A stretch of 64,000 nt of DNA from contig NZ_BNJF01000009.1 in NCBI RefSeq assembly GCF_016587355.1, forward strand, positions 62,001 through 126,000. The letters run 5' to 3'. The DNA is from Ktedonospora formicarum. Its GTDB lineage: Bacteria > Chloroflexota > Ktedonobacteria > Ktedonobacterales > Ktedonobacteraceae. The notes beneath the pieces are model-generated. The model was not told the origin of the DNA, searched no databases, and was given only the letters and a program-made list of their open reading frames with translations. A program made the position numbers and the translations under genes. Positions 25,617 through 34,691 of this stretch are shown piece by piece (the stretch's first letter is position 1; every line of letters begins with the position of its first letter).

Positions 25617-26747
25617 ATGATCCGTGGGTATCGGGGAGAACTTGACCTCAATAACGCGCAGAAGACGCGCTGCCGCAAACATGCTGGAGCCGCTCGTTGG
25701 GCCTTCAATTATGGTCTTCGCCGCAAACAAGAGGCCTACAAAGCTGGGCAGAAAACGCCCACCGCTATTGATCTGCATCGCGAGATCAATGCTCTCAAGC
25801 CCTCTGAGCCTTGGATGCGCGAGGTCAGCAAGTGCGCCTTCCAAGAAGGATTGCGTGACCTGGATGCCGCCTTCAAGCACTTCTTTCGCAAGTGCCGGCT
25901 CAAAAAAGCGGGCACATGGAAAGGAAAGTGTGGCTATCCTCGCTTCAAAAGCCGGAAGAAAGCCATTGGTGGCGCCCGCTTCACCGGGAGCATTCGGGTG
26001 TCTCCTGATGCCATCCAGTTGCCTCGTTTGGGGCTCTTACGACTCAAAGAGCATGGCTATTTCCCTTTGAACAGCAAGATCAGCAGTGCCACCATCCATG
26101 AGCAAGCAGGCAGGTGGTTTGTCTCGATCTGTGTCCACGAGGAAGCGAAAGACCCCAGCCAGCCAGAGGTGACGTCATTGGCGTTGACCTTGGCGTGAAA
26201 ACCCTGGCGACTCTCTCTGATGGACGCACCTTCGAGAATCCCAAGGCGTTGCGCAAGAAACTCACGGCCCTCAAGCGAGTCTCGCGACGTCATAGCCGCA
26301 AGGCCAAAGGATCACGCAATCGCCAGAAAGCCAAGCAGCGCCTCTCGCGGATGCATGCCCGGATCGCCAACGTACGCAACGATGCCTTACACCAAGCGAC
26401 GGCTCAGATCGTGGCGAGAACCCGCGCCCGATGCCGAGCGACCGCGTGTGATTGTGCTCGAGGATTTGAACATTATAGGCATGCTCAAGAATCGCCGATT
26501 GGCCCGAGCGATCGCGGATGTGGGCATGTACGAGTTCAAGCGGCAGATCCTTTACAAAGCCGAACAGGCAGGGGTACAGGTGCTGCTGGCCTCGCGCTGG
26601 GAACCTTCTTCAAAAACCTGTTCGTGTTGTGGCTGGGTCAATGAGGCGCTCACGCTTTCGGATCGGGTCTTTGTCTGTCTGGAGTGTGGAAGTGTGCAGG
26701 ATCGAGATGCCAATGCCGCCAACAATCTCGCGGCCTTGGCACAATGA
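25617..26747 (+). pseudogene. tnpB: TnpB with two frameshifts
   Basis: IS605-type TnpB starting MIRGYRGELDLNNAQKTRCR after a GGGAGGAAG site. The first frame runs to about 26165; the second carries the RuvC block VIGVDLGVKTLATLSDGRTF to about 26420; the third carries VIVLEDLNIIGMLKNRRLAR (RuvC glutamate), a zinc ribbon (TCSCCGW and FVCLECGS) and QDRDANAANNLAALAQ. Every catalytic acid survives in the DNA, but two frame changes prevent a full protein. The first lies near 26165, the second near 26415. The element's right end follows at once. Confidence 0.88.
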
Positions 26748-26886
26748 ACATGCAGTACCGCAAGTTCTGCGGGAAGTGACGCCTGTGGAGCAGATGTTAG
26801 ACGAGCGAAAGGCTTGCTGTCTGCATTGAAGCAGGAACCGAATGCTGGGTATGGTTTGTCCATGTTTGGGTAAGTTTCGGAGAACG
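26748..26886 (+). mobile_element. Right end of the IS605-type element
   Basis: Non-coding DNA after the tnpB stop containing GAAGCAGGAACCGAATGCTG and, 24 bases later, TTTGGGTAAGTTTCGGAGAA. The same blocks with the same spacing appear at 7760-7850 and, inverted, at 58711-58800. In TnpB systems this region supplies the end recognised by the transposase and encodes the 3' part of the guide RNA. Confidence 0.65.
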
Positions 26887-26909
26887 GAACCGGTGTGAAA
26901 GTCGGCTCG

Positions 26910-27430
26910 TCACCTCTGCACCTCGGCCATTTTTTCCCACGGCCAAATAGAAGCTATGGCCTCGGCGATGTCAGCGAAGGCGGGGAACATCTTGCGCCTG
27001 GCATGCAAAAAGGCCAAGTTGTAGTAGCGACGATTGGTCAGGGAGCGCTCAGTGCCAATCCAGAAAACACCTTGTTGAAGGTGAGCAAGTCTTCGTGCAG
27101 CCTCTGCCTTAGCGAGGTTACGATCCCCACGCTTGTCATCCTCCATGCCTGCCTCGGCGATGACTAGCTGTCCGTTGGAGAGTGTTCCTACGGCATCGGG
27201 CAGGTAGTGATGGGGTTTACCTTTAAAGGTGTAGCCAATGGCGAATGGCGAGTGCTTGGGGATGGGCAATCGATAGGCTTGTGCGAATGCTTGATCGATG
27301 TCGCCACGAGCGTAACTGACAACGTGAGGATAGTATTCAAGCCACATCAATCAAGAGACGCGCCTCCAGTTGGCTACAAAACGGCTGCCTCACAACCGTT
27401 CCTGTTTTGAGGCTCGGAATCCATCTTGAA
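26910..27430 (-). pseudogene. TnsA-like endonuclease remnant
   Basis: Minus-strand relic in two frames. From about 27430 it reads SLKTGTVVRQPFCSQLEARL, then shifts frame and continues WLEYYPHVVSYARGDIDQAF ... GKPHHYLPDAVGTLSNGQLV ... LAKAEAARRLAHLQQGVFWI ... NRRYYNLAFLH. The order of an E (QLEA), a PD motif and RYYNL resembles the N-terminal nuclease domain of TnsA-type heteromeric transposase subunits; the usual ExK is IAEAGMEDDK here. TnsA cuts the 5' ends in Tn7-like transposition. No TnsB/TnsC genes are in the window. Family call is moderate. Confidence 0.5.
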
Positions 27431-27450
27431 ATGGAGCGGTTCGCTATTTT

Positions 27451-27501
27451 GAACAGATCAATGCCTTCAACTGTTGGTGTGACCATGAGCGTCCCTGCTG
27501 A
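27451..27501. repeat. Imperfect direct repeat, copy 1
   Basis: A stretch of about 50 bases beginning GAACAGATCAATGCCTTCAA and including a GACCATGAGC-type segment recurs at 28305-28354 in the same orientation with a few changes. The two copies flank the metallo-beta-lactamase-fold gene. They may be remnants of one mobile element or a recombination-prone pair. Confidence 0.65.
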
Positions 27502-27524
27502 TCCCTCAGTCCTGCCTACGCAAG

Positions 27525-28229
27525 CTAAGCGTAATACTCTGGCAACTTTTTCAATGCCTTCCACCCATCGCTATCATGTCCACAAACCACCAATGTCACC
27601 TTCTCCCGTTCTGCCAGGTCTATCAGCTTTCGTGTGCTCGCAATGGTCTCATTCCTATCCATATCATTTGGCCCCGTCTCCCGATCTTCACGCCAGAACT
27701 CTTTTCTTGTGACCGCATCGATTGCTAACAACACGGCGCCTGTCTGTGGTAAATGGATTAGGACTGACTGATGACCCGGCACATGACCACTCGTCTCAAC
27801 TACCTGCAATCCTGGAAACAATTCAACATCTCCATCAATCAGACGGTATTTTCTCCCAGAAAGATCCCAATGAACCCGACTACGAGCGAAACGCTTGAGT
27901 CCCTGAAGAGCCGCCTCATGGTGTTTTCGCTGCACCACAAACTCGGCATTGGTGAACGAGCTATGATAGCCTATATGGTCACGATCATAATGGGTACAGA
28001 CAATGGTATCAATGTCGAGAGGCCCTAGACCTATCTCAGCAAGTTGCTCAACCACATTCTTCCCCCAAATAGGAGGCTGATCATCAGCTTCCTCATTCTC
28101 TCTAGGCAAGCCACTATCAATGAGCACATTCTTCCCATTGTTTGTCTGCACGAGATAGCAGCCAACCGGCCACTCAGGATCAGGTATTACTAATATGAAA
28201 TACAAGCGCTCTAGCGTTGAATCAGCCAT
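27525..28229 (-). CDS. Metallo-beta-lactamase-fold hydrolase, lactonase-like
   Basis: 234 residues. The metal-binding motif is THYDRDHIG near residue 80, an H-x-D-x-D-H variant seen in AiiA-like lactonase relatives in place of HxHxDH. Further ligands are the His in SGHVPGHQSV, the Asp in VLLAIDAVTR and the His in VVCGHDSDGW. The order and length match N-acyl-homoserine-lactone-lactonase-type proteins, though the real substrate may be any lactone or ester. It stands alone between two copies of a direct repeat and next to mobile elements, so it may have been carried in. Confidence 0.88.
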   Translation of the reverse strand: MADSTLERLYFILVIPDPEWPVGCYLVQTNNGKNVLIDSGLPRENEEADDQPPIWGKNVVEQLAEIGLGPLDIDTIVCTHYDRDHIGYHSSFTNAEFVVQRKHHEAALQGLKRFARSRVHWDLSGRKYRLIDGDVELFPGLQVVETSGHVPGHQSVLIHLPQTGAVLLAIDAVTRKEFWREDRETGPNDMDRNETIASTRKLIDLAEREKVTLVVCGHDSDGWKALKKLPEYYA

Positions 28230-28304
28230 TGTTGTGTTTTAAACCTTTCTTCGTGTTCCTATTTCGCATTCTCATCGAAGGCGAAGACGCGATCTGCGAT
28301 GCCA

Positions 28305-28354
28305 GAACAGATCAATGCCTTCAACTGCTGGCACGATCATGAGCAACCCCACTT
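28305..28354. repeat. Imperfect direct repeat, copy 2
   Basis: Second copy of the repeat described at 27451-27501. The first 23 bases are identical and the rest has scattered changes. On the minus strand both encode a similar short peptide containing VEGIDLF, without a full gene. Confidence 0.65.
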
Positions 28355-28442
28355 GACATGCGCGCCCATCTTCCGCATTCCAATAGCTCGTTCGTCTCTC
28401 GATGGGGAACACAATTTGCAGATTTGAGAGAAAGTATACCTG

Positions 28443-29790
28443 TTGACATCCTCCCCACGGCTCAAGCCGGGGGATTGCCCGAGTCACCTCGAGAGTTTCC
28501 TGCTTCGCTGAGGCTTGCCCAAACGAGACAAGACTCGTCCAGGTCTTACGGCCTCTCCACAGGCCAGGACGGCTTGCCCAGCCGCCACAATATTCTTGGC
28601 TGCATTGAGATCACGGTCATGGTGAACGCCACACTCAGGGCAGTCCCAGTGACGAATCTCAAGCGGTAAGGAATCGAGCACATGCCCACACTCGAAACAG
28701 CGCTTGCTGGAGGGGTACCACTTGTCAATCTTGACCAGGGTTCGACCATACCAATCAGCTTTGTAGGAGAGTTGCGCCACAAACTCAGACCAGCCCACAT
28801 CGCTGATCGCTTTACTCAACGTGCCATTCTTCACCATGTTTTTGACCTGCAAACTTTCCACACAGATCGTTTGGTTCTCACGGATCAAGCGGGTGGAAAG
28901 CTTGTGCAGAAAGTCACGGCGGCGATCCGCAATGCGGGCATGGAGTCGAGCCACCTTCAGACGTGCCTTCTCTCGATTCTTGGAGCCTTTGCGCTTCCTG
29001 GCATGGCGACGTTGCGCTTTGGCGAGTCTCTTCTCATCCTTGTGGAAGAACCTGGGATTGCCCACGATCTCCCCATCGGAGAGGACCACAAAGGACGTCA
29101 AGCCTAGGTCAGCCCCGATCACCTGCTCATTGGATGGCAGATGCACCATCTCCTCCTCCACCAGGATGCTCACGAAGTAGCGATTCGCACTGTCTTTGGT
29201 GATGGTCACACTCGAAGGGATCGCACCTTCTGGTAAGAGACGCGACCAACGAATAGCGAGCGGTTCACGCATTTTGGCCAGGGTGAGGCATCCATTGCGC
29301 CAGGTGAAGGCCGTCCCAACATAGGTCGCAGACTGGCGTGCGCGCTTCTTTTTGAACCGAGGATATTTGGCACGCCCTTCAAAGAAATTGAGGAAGGCTT
29401 TGTCGAGGTGGCGAAGGGCTTGCTGCAAAGGAACGCTCGACACCTCGGAGAGCCATGCAGACGCTTCCTGCTTTTTCAAGTCAGGGAGCATGGCAGAGAG
29501 GTCTTTGTAATAGAGGCGCTGGTGCTCGTTGTAGAACGCATCGGTCTTCTTGCGCAGCGCCCAATTGGAGATGAAACGAACACAGCCAAAGGTGCGAGCC
29601 AGCGTCTGCTTCTGCTCGTCAGTTGGGGTAAATCGATACTTGTAGGCGTGTATCTGTTTCATAGGTTACAGTCTAGCAGAAACAATGTAAACAAGCAATC
29701 CTCTGCCCCACCCGCTCCACACAACAGAGGAACGCGCCATTCATCCCCATGGGTTAACCACAGCGGTTTTCTGGTGCGGATATGATAATT
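28443..29790 (-). mobile_element. IS1341/IS605-type element with tnpB only
   Basis: Apparently complete element. The right end (28443-28483) carries the hairpin CCCCACGG...CCGGGGG just inside GTTGAC, and the left end (29700-29790) has a CCATTCATCCCCATGGGTTA block near a GCGGTTTTCTGG motif also seen beside the other two tnpB genes. Only tnpB is present. Single-strand transposons of this kind leave no target duplication, so the ends are placed by motif and are approximate. The guide part of the element's RNA would extend past 28443 into the flank. Confidence 0.75.
28484..29662 (-). CDS. tnpB: TnpB RNA-guided nuclease (intact)
   Basis: 392 residues, uninterrupted. The N-terminal helix-turn-helix (KQIHAYKYRFTPTDEQKQTL) is followed by the OrfB core. 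RuvC acids are visible at Asp in VIGADLGLTSFVVLSDG, Glu in ICVESLQVKNMVKN, and Asp in HHDRDLNAAKNIVAAG, with a four-Cys zinc ribbon between the last two (CFECG and CPECG). TnpB cuts DNA next to a target motif using RNA from the element's right end and helps the element persist. Of the three tnpB genes in the window this is the only one that is unbroken. Confidence 0.95.
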   Translation of the reverse strand: MKQIHAYKYRFTPTDEQKQTLARTFGCVRFISNWALRKKTDAFYNEHQRLYYKDLSAMLPDLKKQEASAWLSEVSSVPLQQALRHLDKAFLNFFEGRAKYPRFKKKRARQSATYVGTAFTWRNGCLTLAKMREPLAIRWSRLLPEGAIPSSVTITKDSANRYFVSILVEEEMVHLPSNEQVIGADLGLTSFVVLSDGEIVGNPRFFHKDEKRLAKAQRRHARKRKGSKNREKARLKVARLHARIADRRRDFLHKLSTRLIRENQTICVESLQVKNMVKNGTLSKAISDVGWSEFVAQLSYKADWYGRTLVKIDKWYPSSKRCFECGHVLDSLPLEIRHWDCPECGVHHDRDLNAAKNIVAAGQAVLACGEAVRPGRVLSRLGKPQRSRKLSR

Positions 29791-29810
29791 CCTTCAATTT
29801 CTAGCTTTAA

Positions 29811-29873
29811 TCAAGGAATCATGCATATGTATCTATTATAATTAAAAAATCAAACAGGATCCACGCTCCCCAG
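29811..29873. repeat. 63-bp dispersed repeat, copy 1
   Basis: AT-rich sequence with the core CTATTATAATTAAAAAATCA, about 85% identical to 45926-45990 in the same orientation. Both copies lie at edges of mobile DNA. A short block GTCAGAACTGAGAA that matches the IS6 terminal repeat at 48327 follows ten bases later. Confidence 0.7.
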
Positions 29874-29974
29874 TTCTGTCAGAACTGAGAAGACAGGCAC
29901 CCACAAGCGCATTTACAGTCTTTTCGATATCATTTGCAGAACGACGAAGTTGCAATCATCAGTTCATATAAAAC

Positions 29975-30040
29975 TGCAAGCCGCTCACGGAAGGGTTGCC
30001 GCTGATGCGCCAGTGGCAACCCTTCCGTGAGCGGCTTGCA
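29975..30040. repeat. 26-bp perfect inverted repeat
   Basis: Arms TGCAAGCCGCTCACGGAAGG... (29975-30000) and its exact complement (30015-30040) around a 14-base loop. The transcript would form a very stable hairpin. No T-tract follows on either strand. It lies beyond the tnpB element in a gene-free stretch. It could be a fused pair of element ends or the recognition hairpin of a mobile repeat. Confidence 0.7.
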
Positions 30041-30169
30041 TACCAAAAGCGAAAATATTGGCGTATTTTATCAGACGCACAATAGAAGCGAGTTGCTGAC
30101 GCAAAGTTCCCAAAGCCATGCATGGGATATAATAGCATTGCTTGAAACCGATGACACGTTTTGTATCGG

Positions 30170-30730
30170 CATGAACTGTGGGCTGATACACTCCTCAAAC
30201 GTGAACGAAGACCAACGAGGTCTTTCAAAGGATGAGTCAGGGCGCTACGGGAAGCGAGAACGCACCACAGCGACGTACCACAGGATCGCCTTCCTGACGC
30301 GAGTCAGATGGGGCGACAGGGCTGCCATAGGAGTCGCGAGCGTAACACCTCATCAGGGAAAACCGGAAGAGCCGGTCGCAGGGCAAAGAGCAGCAGGAGT
30401 GGCAGGTCAGAACTGCGAGGGTTGCAAGGCCAAGTAATGCATACGTCCTCGCTTCTTCCCGACCCTATGATCGGTCTTCTCTGGGAAGCGGTATGCGTAG
30501 AAATGCGCCCGTACCCTTTGGGAAGGAGGCAATAGATAAGGGCTTTCAAGTACCTCGCTGGTGCCCTACTGCATTTGGGAAGAGGGTAGCGAAAAGGGCC
30601 ATGAGAGAACCATGGTACCTCGTCGGTACTCTACTTCATTCGGGGAGGGGGATGAAAGCTTGCTGCAAGGCAACGCGTCAACCGCCTACTTCACAACATT
30701 TTGTAGGAAGGACACCACCTTCAGGAGCCA
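30170..30730 (+). other. Structured non-coding stretch, possible RNA or intron relic
   Basis: No gene recognised. The sequence is full of short hairpins: CTGAC-gcga-GTCAG with a GNRA loop near 30297, ACCGG/CCGGT near 30361, and two similar modules at 30550-30600 and 30614-30660, each starting TACCTCG and containing a CTACT...CATT...GGGAG pattern. Short open frames here look like read-through of structure, not protein. It resembles the catalytic or guide RNA part of a mobile element, but no domain V or known motif was found. Confidence 0.35.
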
Positions 30731-30800
30731 GCGTACACCAGGAGGTGCCGCGTTTCCTGAGAAGCTTTCGGCTTTCGTCGTAGGGAGTTGTCACATAAGA

Positions 30801-32291
30801 CTACACTATTGCCTCTACTACTTTCGCCAAATGCTTGATACCCTCGCGTATTTCCTGTTCATTGACTCCTGCATATCCCAAGAGTAGCCCGGAACTCTTG
30901 AACTCTTGCTTGCTACATGCAGAGAGCGCACGAACGTCTATGCCTTGCCGTGCTGCCAGTTGTGAAACCAGGCGGTCGTCCAGGCCTTGCAGAAGCCAGC
31001 CGATCAAGTGCATTCCTGCTTCATGTTTCTCCAATTCAATCACTCCATGCAGTTCTTGCCGTATTGCCTCAATCAGTATCTGTTGGCGATGGGCGTACAA
31101 TGTACGCATCCGCCGGATATGCCGGAGAAAATGGCCTTCCATGATAAAATCAGCCACAATGGCCTGTTCTAACAGAGGGGAGGTGTGCCCATATAACGCT
31201 CGCATCGCAATAAAGGGCTCCACTAACTCGAGTGGCAATACCAGGTAGCCCAATCGCAGCGCCGGAAAGAGCACCTTGCTAAACGACCCCATGTAAATGA
31301 CTCGTCCATGCGTATCCAGACCTTGTAAAGAAGCAAGTGGGTGCCCACAATAACGAAACTCGCTGTCATAATCATCCTCCAGTATCCATGCTCCTACACG
31401 CTGCGCCCAATCGAGTAGCGCGAGTCGTCGTGCCAGACTCATGGTGACTCCCAGGGGGTACTGATGCGATGGAGTAACATAGGCCAGGTGTGCCCTTTCA
31501 CTCAGCCGTTTGCCAGCCTCGACATTGAGCCCTTCTTGATCGAGGGGAATCGAGACGACCCTGATACCAGCCCCTAACAGAATCGTGTGCGCTCTGGGAT
31601 AGCCGGGATCTTCTACCCAGACCATATCCCCCTCGTTGAGGAGGACCCGAGCTATGAGATCGATGGCTTGTTGAGCGCCCGAGACAATCAGCACCTGCTC
31701 AGGCTGACAGCGCACTGCTCGCGAAGCTGTCAAATACTGAGCAAGTGCATCGCGTAAGGGACGGTAGCCTGTTGGATCGCCATAGGTTAGCAATTCAGGC
31801 GGTGGATGGTGATAACGTCGTGCCGCTATTCTGGACCATACGTCGAACGGAAATGCATCCAGAGCGGGCAATCCCGGCTGAAAAGCTTTGGCTGATAGTG
31901 CTTGGACAGGGGGACGCAATGGGGAATGCATCACCTGTTGGACGCGTTGCGACAATCGAGGAGGCTTCTTCCCCTCCTGAGGAGGAGCTTGTTGGGCATG
32001 CACCTGCAGCATCTCTTCTGGCAATGTAGATGCCACAAACGTTCCTGCTCCAACATGCGCTTCAAGATACCCTTCGGTAACAAGCTGTTCAAAGGCCGTG
32101 ATGACCGTCGTGCGCGACACAGCGAGTTCAGTTGCCAATACACGTGTGGGTGGCAATTGTGTGCCTGCGCTCAATTGCCTGCTCAGAATAGCCTGCCTGA
32201 GGGCGTGATAGAGTTGCAAGTAGAGCGGCTCCTTCCCTGTATGGTCAAGCTGCAAAAGATATGGCCATGCAGCAGTCGGTTGCTTACTCAT
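30801..32291 (-). CDS. MocR/PdxR-type regulator (GntR HTH + aminotransferase fold)
   Basis: 496 residues from the ATG at 32291 (MSKQPTAAWPYLLQLDHTGK); a longer reading from 32375 overlaps the promoter. Residues 15-85 are a GntR winged helix (LPPTRVLATELAVSRTTVIT), then a class-I aminotransferase domain with the PLP lysine expected in YMGSFSKVLFPALRLGYLVL. Proteins of this type sense PLP or amino compounds and regulate vitamin B6 or amino-acid genes. It is divergent from a pyridoxamine-oxidase-like gene 180 bases away, its probable target, which is now frameshifted. Confidence 0.9.
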   Translation of the reverse strand: MSKQPTAAWPYLLQLDHTGKEPLYLQLYHALRQAILSRQLSAGTQLPPTRVLATELAVSRTTVITAFEQLVTEGYLEAHVGAGTFVASTLPEEMLQVHAQQAPPQEGKKPPRLSQRVQQVMHSPLRPPVQALSAKAFQPGLPALDAFPFDVWSRIAARRYHHPPPELLTYGDPTGYRPLRDALAQYLTASRAVRCQPEQVLIVSGAQQAIDLIARVLLNEGDMVWVEDPGYPRAHTILLGAGIRVVSIPLDQEGLNVEAGKRLSERAHLAYVTPSHQYPLGVTMSLARRLALLDWAQRVGAWILEDDYDSEFRYCGHPLASLQGLDTHGRVIYMGSFSKVLFPALRLGYLVLPLELVEPFIAMRALYGHTSPLLEQAIVADFIMEGHFLRHIRRMRTLYAHRQQILIEAIRQELHGVIELEKHEAGMHLIGWLLQGLDDRLVSQLAARQGIDVRALSACSKQEFKSSGLLLGYAGVNEQEIREGIKHLAKVVEAIV

Positions 32292-32473
32292 GGATTTGCT
32301 TCCCTCCAACGAATGATTGGTATGTATACCATACCAGATATTGGCTATTGTATCAAGACCAATTAGTCGGTACAATCGGAACTACTGACAATGCCTCTTT
32401 GGTAAAAGGCAACATGAACCTTTGGAGAAAGCCATCTTTTCAACCTATTATGTAATAAAGGGAGAGCTATCCA

Positions 32474-33026
32474 TGCCGAGAGACTACACTTCCTTGCCAC
32501 GCACCCAGATCCGCCGCAGCGACCGCGCAGTCAACGATGAGGCCTGGATGAAGGCGCTCTTACAGCGTGCCCCATTGGAATCCTTTCGACTGTCCATGAC
32601 GGACAACCTTTCTTAAACAGCAATATTTTCGTTTATGATGGTGCGGAACAAGCCATCTACATGCACACGGCCCGATTGGGTCGTACACGTGCAAACATTG
32701 AGATCGATGAACGTGTTTGTTTCACTGTGTATGAAATGGGTCGACTTCTCCCCGCAGCTGCCGCCCTGAATTTTAGCGTTGAGTATGCCAGTCTTGTCAT
32801 CTTTGGTACTGCTACGCGTATCAGTAACGAGAAACAAGCCACTGATGCCTTGCACTTACTCCTCCAGAAATACGCACCACACTTGCAACTGGGTCAGGAT
32901 TATCGTGCGGTTACCCCAGAAGAATTGACCCGTACCAGCGTCTATCGCATTGCTATTGAAGAATGGAGTGGGAAGAAAAAAGAAGTTCCAGCGGATTTTC
33001 CCGGCGCTTACACTTATTCCTATTGA
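32474..33026 (+). pseudogene. Pyridoxamine 5'-phosphate oxidase-related flavoprotein, frameshifted
   Basis: Starts MPRDYTSLPRTQIRRSDRAV and continues to ...ALLQRAP in one frame. The family sequence then goes on as IGILSTVHDGQPFLNSNIFV, YMHTARLGRTRANIEIDERV and RTSVYRIAIEEWSGKK in the next frame. The shift falls in the CCCC at about 32571-32574, consistent with one extra C. The protein would be an FMN-binding split-barrel enzyme of about 180 residues. Position opposite a MocR regulator suggests B6-linked or redox regulation. A sequencing error in the C run cannot be excluded. Confidence 0.8.
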
Positions 33027-33434
33027 GTTTATGTTGAGTCTGTAATTTGCGGTTGATAAGGATTGCAACCCGGAAGAAGAACTGGGACGAAGGGCTCTCA
33101 GAGAGGTCGAAAGTTTCGCAATCATCTCTTTTCAGGAGTTCGGGCAGGATGAGCAAATCTCACCATTCCCACTGCTCCCTGCCGGTATCGGGCAATGGTG
33201 ATGATACTGAACTTTATCGGCACCGTTGCCCCTCAAAAAGGACCAAACGGTGTCGATAAGGTGAGCGTGTTGGGTGAGCTCCCTCGTTTGCTCACGCTGT
33301 CGATAAGATGCACCATTGATTATGCCATCACAAAGCGGACCTTGTATACGGATCAGATTTCCCAGAGGATTCAACGTATCAAAAGGATTGCGCATAGAAA
33401 GTATGGAGGATTACGTGTTTCTCTTCAAAAAAAC
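33027..33434. other. Intergenic stretch, no gene seen
   Basis: No gene was recognised. GTGTCGATAAGGTGAGCG at about 33251 and GCTCACGCTGTCGATAAG at about 33289 share TGTCGATAAG in direct orientation and can pair through GTGAGC/GCTCAC. They could be an operator pair or the scar of a small element. Confidence 0.3.
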
Positions 33435-34611
33435 TAGTACTCTGTCAATCTTTGATTGATGGGTATAGGTGTTTGAGTCTGATGGATGCATCCTCGGCAG
33501 TAAAGCGCCACTGGATAGTGGTTTGTTGCTGATTGCGCCGGGTGGTCCAGGCAGCGATATGCCGCTCAGCTACCTCCGGAGAGGCAAAGCGTTGCGACAA
33601 GCACTGCCGATCCAGCGCCGAGAGTTCTATCTCAGCCATGTTGAGCCAACTTGCGTGCTTGGGGGTGTAATGGACCTCAAAGCGTTGGCACAAGTGGCGT
33701 GCCTTGACGATCGGGAAGACCTCATAGAGCGCAGCCAGGGTGTGGGTATTTAAGTTATCCATCACCAGGATAATCTTTTCGGCATCAGGATAGCATTTGT
33801 CAGGTAGTCTGCGGACGAATTCGGCCCATTCCTGTTTGGTCCGGCGCGTGGCCACCATGGTGAAACGTTTTCCGGACAACGACTCACAGGCCAAAAACAC
33901 GTTACATATTCCCTGCCGTTCGTACTCATAATCTTCCCGCTTCGGCTTGCCCGGTTCCATGGGAAACGGCTCGCGCGTCTCAGAGAGCAGTTGGGTGTTG
34001 ACTTCATCCATGCAGACTTGCGGTCGTCTCGGGCTGTAAGGACGGGTATAGACTTCTAGGACATCTTCCATGTGATAGACAAACTCGGCATCCGCTCGGG
34101 TAGGAATGCACCATTGCTTTTTGATCCAGGGTTTGAGGTCATTGACCAACAAGACCTGTCGCACCGTCTCGTGACTGACGGTTTCGACATAGCCCAATTC
34201 GACCAACTGCTGAGCGAGCAAGCGCAACGTCCAGCGCGTATAACCGTCTGGTGGCTGACTGCAAGCCAGGGCGATCAAGTACGCTTCCTGGGTTCCATCC
34301 AGGCGATGCTGGCGCACTCGTTGGACAGATGCTGGCACGATCGCCTCCTGCACACCAACCTGAGCGCAGCGTTTGCGCACCCGTGCTACAGTTACTGCAC
34401 TGATGTCCAGAGCTTCCTGGATCTGTTTGTCACTCCAGGCTGGCCCTACTTGCCCCTGGTCGGCTTTCAACAGAATTCGGGCATGCGTCAGCTCGCGTGC
34501 CGACGCTTTTCCGGTCGAGATCATGAGGGACAATTCCTCGCGCTGTTCTGTGGTCAGTACCTCTCGATATTTTTTCACAAGGCTCACGTCTCATTTGTTT
34601 GTGATGTACTT
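33435..34611 (-). mobile_element. IS630-family element
   Basis: About 1.18 kb with the transposase gene almost end to end. Both ends carry the short inverted sequence AGTAC (33436-33440 and 34606-34610) next to TA dinucleotides, as expected for IS630, which targets TA. Longer terminal repeats were not convincing, so the ends are approximate. Confidence 0.6.
33445..34587 (-). CDS. IS630-family transposase
   Basis: 380 residues, uninterrupted. An N-terminal helix-turn-helix (SDKQIQEALDISAVTVARVR) precedes a DDE domain with Asp in PQVCMDEVNTQLL, Asp in IILVMDNLNTHTL and Glu in HASWLNMAEIELSALDRQ, the classic IS630/mariner spacing. The gene appears functional. A separate IS630-like scrap lies at 41690-41910. 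Confidence 0.92.
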   Translation of the reverse strand: MSLVKKYREVLTTEQREELSLMISTGKASARELTHARILLKADQGQVGPAWSDKQIQEALDISAVTVARVRKRCAQVGVQEAIVPASVQRVRQHRLDGTQEAYLIALACSQPPDGYTRWTLRLLAQQLVELGYVETVSHETVRQVLLVNDLKPWIKKQWCIPTRADAEFVYHMEDVLEVYTRPYSPRRPQVCMDEVNTQLLSETREPFPMEPGKPKREDYEYERQGICNVFLACESLSGKRFTMVATRRTKQEWAEFVRRLPDKCYPDAEKIILVMDNLNTHTLAALYEVFPIVKARHLCQRFEVHYTPKHASWLNMAEIELSALDRQCLSQRFASPEVAERHIAAWTTRRNQQQTTIQWRFTAEDASIRLKHLYPSIKD

Positions 34612-34691
34612 CAAGAGGAGAAAGGGGAATTAGGCAAGCCTCAATCTGCTCTCCTGATTCCCCTCAGAGAGGTTGATAAAACATGGGCGGG

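Noticed and set aside
26910..27430. A CRISPR-associated transposon (CAST)
   Set aside because: Only a decayed TnsA-like piece is present; no Cas gene, no CRISPR repeat-spacer array and no TnsB/TnsC/TniQ gene was seen in the window.
30170..30730. A second group II intron
   Set aside because: No domain V consensus, no GTGCG start paired with a maturase and no reverse-transcriptase fragment were found; kept only as an unassigned structured stretch.
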